DNA of 43,126 bases from Ministeria vibrans ATCC 50519 (lineage: Eukaryota; Opisthokonta; Filasterea): the NCBI GenBank assembly GCA_943704425.1, contig CALSCP010002371.1, forward strand, positions 37,933 through 81,058, read 5' to 3'. The position numbers were made by a program, and so were the translations under genes. Below are positions 1 to 10,800 of the stretch, piece by piece (position 1 is the stretch's first letter; the number at the start of each line of letters is the position of its first letter). Under the pieces are notes generated by a model. The model saw only the letters and a list, made by a program, of their open reading frames with translations, had not been told where the DNA came from and ran no database searches.

Positions 1-735
1 CTATTGGGTGTGGGTGAGTGTTGTTGGTCTCTGTGCCACTCGTGTGGAGCACACTCGCTGCTTCTATTGGGTGTGGGTGTGTGTTGTTGGTCTCTGTGCC
101 ACTCGTGTGGAGCACGCTAGCTGCTTTTATTGGGTGTGGGTGAGTGTTGTTGGTCTCTGTGCCACTCGTGTGGAGCACACTCGCTGCTTCTATTGGGTGT
201 GGGTGAGTGTTGTTGGTCTCTGTGCCACTCGTGTGGAGCACACTCGCTGCTTCTATTGGGTGTGGGTGTGTGTTGTTGGTCTCTGTGCCACTCGTGTGGA
301 GCACACTCGCTGCTTTTATTGGGTGTGGGTGAGTGTTGTTGGTCTCTGTGCCACTCGTGTGGAGCACACTCGCTGCTTTTATTGGGTGTGGGTGAGTGTT
401 GTTGGTCTCTGTGCCACTCGTGTGGAGCACACTCGCTGCTTTTATTGGGTGTGGGTGAGTGTTGTTGGTCTCTGTGCCACTCGTGTGGAGCACACTCGCT
501 GCTTCTATTGGGTGTGGGTGAGTGTTGTTGGTCTCTGTGCCACTCGTGTGGAGCACGCTAGCTGCTTTTATTGGGTGTGGGTGTGTGTTGTTGGTCTCTG
601 TGCCACTCGTGTGGAGCACACTCGCTGCTTCTATTGGGTGTGGGTGAGTGTTGTTGGTCTCTGTGCCACTCGTGTGGAGCACGCTAGCTGCTTTTATTGG
701 GTGTGGGTGTGTGTTGTTGGTCTCTGTGCCGATGT
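1..735. repeat. 63-bp minisatellite, about 12 units, probably intronic
   Basis: Units of 63 bp begin at 1, 64, 127 and so on to 694; the last breaks off near 729. Units differ mainly at two places: gtgagtg or gtgtgtg near the start, and cactcgctgc or cgctagctgc near the end. Because 63 is a multiple of three and the unit lacks stops in two forward frames, it makes long spurious reading frames of a 21-residue repeat. The array is followed directly by a splice acceptor for an exon that starts inside a J domain, so I infer that it sits in an intron of the DNAJC5-like gene. The left end lies outside the window. Confidence 0.9.
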
Positions 736-812
736 GTCGTCGCTCGCTGTGTCACTCGTGTAGACCACACCGACTATATAATTTATAATTATATTAAACC
801 ATTATATTGTAG

Positions 813-1680
813 GACATTGCAACGGCGCACAGTATTCTGATGGACGAAAAGAAGAGAAAAATCTATGACAAGTATGGCATGAGTGGACTGAAGATGTACG
901 AGCAGATGGGCGAGCAGGGCTTTAGCCTGTTCATGAAGGTACCAAGAAGGAGAAAAGAGGAGAAGAAAAATGATAATAATAATAATAATTATTATTGTCA
1001 TTAATTTTTTCTTCTGTGCAGTTTGACAATCCCTTCTGCAAAGCGTGTTGTTGTCTGCTTGGAATTGTGACACTGGGATGGGGGCTATGCTGCTGCTGCT
1101 GTTGCTGCTGCTGTGGGGTGTGTGCGCCCAACGTGGATCCGGAAGCGGAGGCGGAGGAGGCAGCCAAGGCAGCACAGGCGGCAGAGCAGAAGGAGATGGA
1201 CCAGCAGGCGGCAGCACGTATGGCTCCGCCTCCCGAGGCTGAGATGCCCTCGTTTGCTGCTCCTACGAGTGGGAGTGGGACGGTGCAAGCAGGTGTTGTT
1301 GAGGAAGAGGAGGAGGACGAAGAAGAAGATGATGTGGTTGCTGGTACGAGATAGACAGAGGGAAAGGAGAGAGAAAGAAACAAAGTGATCGAGAGAGAAA
1401 CATAAGACACTAAATGAGATACTTTTGATTCGTTTTAGCACAACCGCAGGCACAAACGATTGCTATGGAGCCAGTGAGCTCACCCTCAGCTGCGCCTGAG
1501 CCACCCACCACTCAAGACACCGACAAAGAGGAAGATGAGCCAACGGAGGAGCCCCCGTCGTATGCAACGGCTGCGACGACCAATGACGATAAGAAGAATG
1601 ATGATGATCAAGGGGGCGATGTGCGCAACGACGATGACGGTCCTTCGGCGCCTGGTTCGCCCCTCATCACTGCGTTATGA
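813..1680 (+). CDS. Cysteine-string protein (DNAJC5-like), 3' exons only
   Basis: Three visible exons are 813-938, 1022-1343 and 1439-1680 (TGA), with introns of phase 0 and 1. The first encodes the end of a J domain (AHSILMDEKKR, IYDKYG), as in DNAJC5; the HPD-containing exon must lie upstream of the window. The second encodes a cysteine-rich hydrophobic segment with nine consecutive Cys, the part that is palmitoylated in known cysteine-string proteins and anchors them to vesicle membranes. The remainder is an acidic, Ala/Glu- and Asp-rich tail. Known family members are Hsc70 co-chaperones of secretory vesicles; the role here is inferred. Most of the Cys run is coded by repeated TGC, so its length could change by slippage. 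The 5' end is truncated by the window edge. Confidence 0.85.
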
Positions 1681-1764
1681 ATGAAAGTTCCCATTTCGAC
1701 CTTTTGTTCATCGTCATTTGTTATTCGTCTATCAATAAGAGACTTACACAAAGAACCTAAACAG

Positions 1765-1770
1765 AATAAA
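1765..1770 (+). terminator. Poly(A) signal AATAAA of the DNAJC5-like gene
   Basis: A canonical AATAAA lies about 85 bp after the stop codon at 1680 and before the next gene's start at 1881. No other canonical hexamer is nearer to the stop. Confidence 0.5.
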
Positions 1771-1880
1771 AAGCAAAAAGCCGAAAAAGATTCAATCTAT
1801 ATTTTAGATTCACACCACAATTGAAAATTTTATTAAAACATTTGATCTCCTCTTCCCGTCCTTTTGGTTTCTTTGGTTGT

Positions 1881-4800
1881 ATGCGCCCATTGACGTGTAT
1901 CGCACTGCTGGGTGCAGTCGTGTTGATGGCCTGCGCGCCAGCTGATGCCTTTTTCTGTACCACCGCAAAACAAGCGCTTCGCGTGCCGACTGACGCTGTG
2001 TCTCTCATGAACACACACACACATAGGGGGGCGCCGTCGTCGAAGGAGACGGAATTGCGTGGCCGGCAAAGGGGGCGAATCGGTAGAGAGACAGAAGTTG
2101 CGAGATCGTTTCGTTTGACGCTCTGTTTATTCTGTCTGCTTCAGTGCACTTCTTGCCCCACTGGCACTTACAGCGACGGCGGAGAGAATGCACCTTGTCA
2201 CCAATGCGAAATAGGAGAGTACGGGCCTGCGCCAGGTACGCATTGACGAGAGAAGTGGACTTGTGGGTTTCGTCGCACTCATTCGTGTGTGTGTGTGTCT
2301 CTCTCTCTCCAACTCGTTCGCACTGCTCTTCAGAGGCCTTTGAGTGCCTCAGCTGCGAGCAAGGCCGATTTACACAGATTACGGGGCAAGGCCTCTGCTC
2401 CAACTGTCCAGCAGGAAGAACGTCGGGCGTCGGCGAGTCAGTGTGTGTCGCATGCGAGGCGGGCAAGTCGACGTCGGGCGGTGGCGAGGCAGCCTGCTCG
2501 TCGTGCGCCGCCGGTCGCTACACCCTCAACAACGTCTGTGTCAACTGTCCGTCCGGTCGAACCTCTTCCATCGGCTCGTCCACCTGCACCGATTGCACTC
2601 CGGGACGTTTCAATTCGCTGGCGGGCGCCTCCGCTTGCCCCCTCTGTCCCGTCAACACCTTCTCCTCCTCCGGCTCCAAATCCTGCTCCACATGCAGCGG
2701 CGGAAAGTACTCGCAGCCCGGCAGCAGCACCTGTGTTGAGTCGGTGTGTGGCCCAGGATCAGTACTCATTGTGGCCACGGGAGCCTGTCAAGATTGTTCA
2801 GTAGGAGAAAGAAATTTTTTTTAGGAATATAAACACGTCGTTGCTATACGTAACCCTATCCATTGATATTTCTCTGTTACAGCCGGGAACATTCTCATCG
2901 GTCTCCGTCAGCGTCTGCGTATCATGTGCAGCGGGAAGCTACGCGGCGGAGTCGGGTGCGGCCGTGTGCGACCCCTGTCCCGACGGCAAGTACAACACTC
3001 AGGCGGGACTGGCGACGTGTCTCAGCTGTCCAACGGGTCAGGCAGCCGCCTTTGGCCGCACCTCGTGCATTTCCTGTTCGGCCGGTCGCTTTAGCGATGG
3101 CACCACCGACTGTCAACCCTGTGCGTCTGGTCGCTATTCCACTGCAGTTGGTGCAACAAACTCTGCCACCTGTGTGCCCTGTGATGCAGGTAAAGAAAAA
3201 GAAAATTAATCAAGGGGGTTTTTTCAATATTGTCTTTGTTCATATGCTTGCTAATTCTCTCTCTCTTCGTCTCTTTTTGTTATTCATTCTTTTTGTTATT
3301 CATTATTAATTTTTGTTATTAATTATTCTTTTTTGTTATTCATTCTTTTTTGTTATTTATTCTTTCTTGTTATTCATTCTTATGTCATTCATTCTTTTTG
3401 TTATTCTCTCTTCTTGTTTTTCATTCTTTTTGTTATTCATTCTTTTTTGTTTTTCATTCTTTTTGTTATTCATTCTTTTTTGTTATTCATTCTTTTTGTT
3501 ATTCTTCTCTCTCACTCTCCCTTTCTCTTGATTAGGCAAATTTGCTACGTTGGATTTGGGCGCGACAAGCTGCTCGGACTGCCAGGCGGGATTCTACTCG
3601 GGAAGTGTCGGACTGACCGAGTGCACACAGTGCAGTGCGGTGACAGTGGCACCAGTAGCCGGTGCGTCTGTGTGCGCCTCATGTCCTTTGGATCAGGTGG
3701 CGGCGGGCAATCAGCGCGAGTGTGTTGACCCGTGTGCGTCGAGTCCGTGTGTGCATGGCGCCTGTTGGGCTGGAGGTGTGCCGCATCACTACGTTTGCAA
3801 CTGCACTGATGGCTACACCGACGCCTTTTGCCAGACGGACGTGGACGATTGCTTCGAGCAGCCGTGTCGCAATGGTGCGTCGTGTGTCGACCTTGTTGAC
3901 GGACTCTTCTGTCTCTGTGCCGACGGCTACGAAGGGCTCATCTGCGAGGCGAACACCGACGAGTGTCTCTCCGATCCGTGCACCAATGGTGGCTCGTGCG
4001 TCGATGCGATCAGCGGCTGGTCGTGTGTGTGTGCCGCGGGCTTTACTGGCACTGCGTGTCAGGACAACGTTGACGAGTGTCTTACGACGGTCTGTGAGAA
4101 TGCGGGCACCTGTGTGGATGGCATCAACTCCGCTGTGTGTCTCTGTTTCAGTGGCTTCACCGGTGCAACGTGTGCCCAAGACCTCAACGAGTGTCTCTCG
4201 ACTCCCTGCGCCAATGGTGGCACCTGCAACAACGTCGTCGGTGGCTTCCAGTGTGTGTGTTCATTTGGATACAACGGAGCGACGTGCACCAACGTTATTG
4301 ACGCTTGTCAGTCTGCTCCGTGCCTGCGGGGTGGCACATGTGTGCGAACGGGCGTCGGCCTCTTTGCGTGTACATGTCCCTCGGGCTACGAAGGGCTCCA
4401 ATGCGAACAGGGTACCAACGAGTGCGCCAGTTTGCCCTGTTCTAACGGCGGCACGTGTGTCGACGCCTTCGACGCGTACCACTGCGACTGTCCCTCCGAC
4501 TACAGCGGCAATCACTGCGAAAGTTTCCTCGATGCTTGTGTGAGCTCACCCTGTGTCAACGGAGCCACCTGTAATATTGTACCGCTTCTCAGCGACTTTG
4601 TCTGTGTGTGCGCCTCTGGATTCTCTGGAGTCCACTGCGAGACGGACCTGGACGAGTGCGACTCATCACCGTGCGTCAACGGTGCTACCTGTATCAACGA
4701 AGTGGGCCGTCACTCTTGCGAGTGTCCTGCGGGCCTCACGGGTCTCAAGTGTGACCGCACGCTTACCCCTTGCACCTCGATTCCCTGTCAATACGGCGGC

Positions 4801-7800
4801 AATTGCGGCAACTTGCCCTCAGGCGATTATTTTTGTATGTGCCCCCCTGGCTCGTCGGGTACCTCGTGCGAGTTTACGCTGTGCGACTCATCACCCTGTG
4901 CCAATGGTGCGCAGTGTAATTTTCTGCCGCTTGAAAACAGCTTCAATTGTACGTGTGCGCCAGGCTTCACCGGTGCTCTCTGTGAGTCTGAGGTGCTTGA
5001 ATGCGCGTCGTCGCCGTGCGAAAATGACGGCACATGCATTGAGCAACTCGACGGCTTTTCGTGCTTTTGTCCTAAAGACTTTGAAGGCGTCACCTGTGGC
5101 GACATGGTCTGTGTTGGAACTGAGATTTGTCTCAACGGAGGTACCTGTGAGGGTGTACTGGGCGCTGGCTCGCAGTGCGTGTGTGCCGCTCCCTTTGGTG
5201 GACCCACCTGTGCGGAGGATATTGCCACGTGTTTCTCACAACCCTGCACGAACGGAGCGACGTGCGTTGTGATTGACGACACCACTTTTGCGTGTACGTG
5301 TGTCTCGGGCTACACGGGCGTCGTGTGCGAGACGGAGATTGATGAGTGTAGCAGTGGGCCGTGTCTGAATGGGGCCACTTGCACCGACTCACTCGGAATG
5401 TACTCGTGCGCCTGTCCCGCCGGATTTATGGGCCTCACCTGTGCCACAGCCATTGCCGAGTGTGACTCGAGTCCTTGTGCCAACAGTGGCATCTGCTCCG
5501 AGCCCTCTCCGGGCCTTTTTGTCTGCTCCTGCACCATTGGCTGGGGCGGTGCTGATTGCAGTTTGAACGTTGATGAGGTATGTAATTATTCTATCATAAT
5601 TGTGTTTAAATTTTTGCTTTCGTTTCCCAAAGTGTTTGTCTTCTCCGTGTGGAAATGGCGCTACGTGCACGGATCTATTAGGAATGTACACGTGTGAGTG
5701 TGCAACGGGATTCCTTGGCAATGCGTGCGAGCTCAATGTCGATGAGTGCTCCAGTGGTCCCTGTTTCAATGGTGCCACTTGTCTTGACGGAGCCGGTGCC
5801 TTTGCTTGCGTGTGTGCGTCCGGGTTCCAAGGGACTCTTTGCGATGGAAACGTTGATGAAGTACGCTATTGAATACTATAATAATAATTATTATTATTAT
5901 ATTTTTTCTGGCGCTCATGTTTGTTTGTTTGTTTGTTTGTTTGTTTGTTTGTTTGTTTGTTTGTTTGTTTTTTGTATTTTTTTTTTGTAGTGCCTCTCGA
6001 TTCCTTGTGTGAATGGTGGCTCTTGTGTCGACAGAATTGATGGGTATGCGTGTACGTGTGCAAGTGGATTCACTGGAGCAGTGTGTGCCGAGGTCATTGA
6101 CGAGTGTGCGTCGTCACCGTGTGCCAATGGAGGGCTCTGTGAGGATGCACATGCAGCGTTTGCGTGTGAGTGTGCGTCTGGATTCACGGGGGACGAGTGC
6201 CAGTCGAATGTTAATGAGTGTGTGTCGAGTCCATGTGCGAATGGAGCTCTCTGTGTGGACAGTGCCAATGGCTATGTGTGCAGCTGTACCGTCGGGTTTA
6301 CTGGGGCGACGTGCGAGTCAAATGTGAACGAGTGTGTATCGAGTCCGTGTGCGAATGGAGGAACTTGTGTCGATGACAATGGACGCTTTTTGTGTGAGTG
6401 TGCGAGCGGATACACCGGTGATGTGTGTGCGTTTGATGTGGACGAATGCACGGGTAGTGGACCTAACCCTTGTCAGAATGACGGTGTGTGTGTGAACACA
6501 GAGGGGGGATTCATTTGCGTGTGCTCCGCAGGACTCACTGGTGCTCTGTGTACCGACGACATTGATGAGTGTGCGTCGTCGCCATGTGATGCACTGGGCA
6601 CGCGTCGATGTGAGAATGGTGCCGACGCGTTTGTGTGTACGTGCCTCGCGGGCTATGAAGGATCACTGTGTGCCACGGACATTGACGAGTGTGCTTCGTC
6701 GCCGTGTCAGAACGGCGGCAATTGTACGGATGCAATTGGGGGATTTTTGTGTGAGTGCGGTGCGGCATTTACTGGAGTGCGATGCGACAACGACCCCAAC
6801 GAGTGCGCCTCGTCGCCGTGTCTCAATGGTGCCCAGTGCAACGACAAACTCGGCTCGTTTCAGTGTGTGTGTGCGCCTGGCTACAGCGGCATCCTCTGTG
6901 CCGAGGACGTTGACGAGTGTGCGTCGAGTCCGTGCCTCAGTGGCGGTGTGTGCTCACAGTTGTCTGGCGTTGTTGATTTGTACGTTTGCGAATGTGCCGC
7001 TGGCTACACGGGTGCGACCTGTCAAACAGACATTGATGATTGTGTGTCACAGCCGTGTGCCAATGGTGGGACGTGCTTGGACCGTGTGAACAGTGTCCGC
7101 TGCGCATGTGCGTCTGGCTACAATGGCACGGATTGCAAAGAAGACATTGACGAGTGTTTGTCCTCATCGTCACCTTGCCTCAACGGCGCTACCTGTTTAA
7201 ATACGGTGGGTTCGTTTGCGTGTGCGTGTGCTTTGGGATTTGACGGCATTGACTGTGCGACCAACATTGACGAATGCGCCAGTTTGCCTTGTCTCAATTC
7301 GGGCGAATGTCTCGACGGCGTGAACAGCTACACATGCGCGTGTCTGCAAGGGTTCACGGGAGTTGACTGTGCCGGCGACATTGACGAGTGTGTGGCGACA
7401 CCCACATTGTGTCAAAACGGCGCAACGTGCCAGAATATTTTTGGCTGGTACGTGTGTCACTGTTCTGCTGGCTACACCGGCGATTTGTGCGAGGCGGACG
7501 TGGACGAGTGCGCATCGAGTCCGTGCCAGGCAGGCGGAGAGTGTTCGCAGCCGAGTGCAGGTGTGTATGCGTGTGCGTGTGCAAGTGGACGTACGGGCGG
7601 CCAGTGCGAGTCGGACATTCCCGAGTGTGCGTCGAGTCCGTGTGGTGTGTCAGGAAACTGTCGTTTGGAGGTGGGTGGTAGCGGGTTCCTGTGCGAGTGT
7701 CATTCGGGGTTCACTGGCACGACGTGTGAGACGGCCATTCCCGAGTGCCTTTCGAGTCCCTGTATGAACGGCGGTGATTGTGGCTCGACCCTTGACGGCG

Positions 7801-10800
7801 GTGTGTTTGTGTGTACCTGCACTGTCTCGGGCTACACGGGTGTTCGGTGCGAGGTTAACATTGACGACTGTGCCTCTGGGCCGTGTGCGAGCGGCGGCTC
7901 CTGCGCGGACGGTCTTGATTCGTACATGTGCGAGTGTCCCAGTGGACTGACGGGCGCGCACTGCGAGACGGACGTGGACGAGTGTGTCACGGGCGCATCT
8001 GTGTGTCACAATGCGGGCACCTGTTCGAATGGGCACGGGACCTTTTCGTGTGCATGCGATTCTGGATTTACCGGTGCACAATGCGAGACGGACATTGACG
8101 AGTGCAGTGAGGCGGGCCCGTCCAAGTGTAATCGAGGCACGTGTGTCAACGGCGTCGGTTCCTACACCTGCGATTGTGGCACGGGCTACACGGGCGTTGC
8201 GTGCGAGACGGATATTAACGAGTGCGCGGCGTCGCCACAATTGTGCAACACGGGCACCTGCCGCAATACACTGGGGAGCTTTACGTGCACCTGTCCCGCC
8301 GGGTACACAGGTACACACTGCGAAAGTGATCTGGATGAGTGTGCCCTGTTTGGCAACCCGTGTCTCAATGGGGGGGTGTGCAACAACACACTGGGCTCGT
8401 TTGTGTGTGAGTGTGTACCAGGTTACACTGGCGTTGTGTGTCAGTCGGATGTGAACGAGTGTGACGAAAGTGTCACGGCCTGTTTCAATGGCGGGACGTG
8501 TTCCAACAGCGTGGGGTCTTTTTCGTGTGCCTGTCCAGCAGGCGTGATGGGTGCGCAGTGTGAGACGGACATTGATGAGTGTGCAACGAATGCGTGTCAG
8601 AATGGTGCGACATGTGTGAACACAGTGGGTGCGTTTGCGTGTGCATGCGTCGAGGGCTACACGGGAGTGACGTGTGCGACGGATGTAGACGAGTGTATGA
8701 GTGGCGCAACGCTGTGTCAGCATGGAGGTTCCTGTGTGAATATGGTGGGAGCCTTTACGTGTGTATGTAGCGCGGGACTGACAGGTGAGCAGTGTGAGAC
8801 GGACATTGATGAGTGTGCGTCCAGTGTGTGTCAGAATGGGGCGACGTGTGTCAATTCGCTGGGTACTTTTACGTGTGCGTGTACCGAGGGATTTATCGGA
8901 ACGACGTGTGGCACAGGGATGACGACCGTGAGTGATGGTGGTGTAGCGACGACGTGGATTAGTGGAGGAGGGAGTGCAACGAGTGTTCCAGTTGCTCCTG
9001 CGACTACTGCCGTTGACAATGGAGTGGCTGCGACGTCTGTTGTGGGAGTGGCTGCAACGACTGCCGTTGAGAATGGAGTGGCTGCGACGACTGCTGTTGA
9101 TAATGGAGTGGCTGCGACGACTGCCGTTGAGAATGGAGTGGCTGCGACGACTGCCGTTGAGAATGGAGTGGCTGCGACGACTGCCGTTGAGAATGGAGTG
9201 GCTGCAACAACTGCTGTTGATAATGGAGTGGCTGCAACGACTGCTGTTGAGAATGGAGTGGCTGCAACGACTGCTGTTGAGAATGGAGTGGCTGCAACGA
9301 CTGCCGTTGAGAATGGAGTGGCTGCGACGACTGCCGTTGAGAATGGAGTGGCTGCGACGACAAGTAATGTCGTGACATCAGCAAATACCAATTTTGCTGC
9401 TACAACTGCTGCTGTTGGGGCAATTGCTACTTCTGAGCTAGTTGCTGTTGCAACGTTGACTGTCTCTCCAGCAGACGCAACCATCTCGACTACATCGATT
9501 GCCATTGCTGCTTCGACCATCACAGTGGCGCCGACACCTTCGCCCTTCTCCTTACTTCCCATTTGCACGGCGTCCTCGTGCAACAACGGCGGCACCTGTT
9601 CGATCATGGGCGGCAGTGTCGCGTGTGCGTGTCAGACGGGCTTTTCGGGTGCCACCTGTGCGTCGTACACTGGTCCGTGGGGTGTCGTTACTCTGGATGG
9701 CGATGTGACAGACTTCTGTGCCAGCTGTGTGGCGCGTCAGAATCTCGAGGCGGACCTTGCCAATGCGATCAATGCAGGTCTGGGGGCAAGTACGGCGGCA
9801 CTTGATGTGTCGCAGGTGGTCGTGGACTCGGTTGCTGCAGGTAGTGTGGTTGTGACGTTCCACATTGTGCCAGTCAGCAGTGGACAGAACACGTCAGAGG
9901 CGACTGCCTCACTTATTGACCAGATGTGTCCTGTCGGCTCACTCGCCCTTACCTCTGTCTTTGTGCTGAACGTGACACTGGTGGGCGGCGGCTCGGTGCC
10001 TGTGGTGGCGTCGTGTGACGATGTAGGAGGCGTTGGGTCTAATGTGGGTGGGGGTGGTGTTCCTGTGGTGGTCGTGGCTGCTGCCATTGCCGTCATTCTC
10101 TTACTTTTGCTGCTTCTTGCTCTGCTCTATGTGATACGTCGACGTCGTTTTGTGCGGGGTCACCCGCTAAAGATGTCCAAGGCGGATTCGGCGGCGAGCT
10201 CGCAGCTGGGACTTACCATGGAGAGCATGATGGCCGAGGAGGAGAGTGCAATGGAGATGAACTTTCTTGGGCCGCGCGCGTCGTCTGTTGTGTCTGGCGA
10301 GGGGCGTGGACTTGCTGGTATGGTCACACTTGACACGGCGCCACTTTCCAACGATCACTCGGCGTCTGCGGATGCCTACTACGTCGCCACCACTGATGAC
10401 AACACTCACAAGTCCAGTACTAACTCTGCAAGCTACGAGCCCTTCTCGCGTCGCTCACATCGCACACCCAAGGCGCAGTCACTCCAAGTGGACTCGGACA
10501 TCTACGAGACGGTGGTAGATCCGTTGCAGACGGTCGATGATGTTGAGCCGGAGTATGATACGCTCACGGCGCGAAAGGCAGACGACACAGATGACGAAGT
10601 ATATGACTTGTACCGCGCTCTGTCGAGTACTTATGACAACGGATCGTACCAGCCAACGCGTGACGTCGAGAATACCGTGTACTCGAGCATAACGCGCGAG
10701 GTATCGAATGAGGCGCAATATCAGTCCTTTGGCAGCATCACCAACGAGTCGGGCGCCTATCGGAGCGTTGTGGGCTCACAGGCGGACGAGTCGTCCGTCT

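Noticed and set aside
1-735. CRISPR-like direct repeat array
   Set aside because: Units are contiguous without unique spacers, and the genome is clearly eukaryotic with spliceosomal introns.
8-763. 251-residue repetitive protein from the minisatellite
   Set aside because: Open only because the unit is 63 bp with no stop; a second frame is equally open, there is no start context, and the array ends at a splice acceptor.
7650-8723. Minus-strand 357-residue frame opposite the EGF block
   Set aside because: Antisense shadow of regular EGF codons; Arg/Thr-rich composition, no domain, and the plus strand is plainly coding.
8831-9607. Minus-strand Ala/Thr/Val-rich 258-residue frame
   Set aside because: Reverse complement of the 30-bp coding minisatellite; periodicity alone keeps it open.
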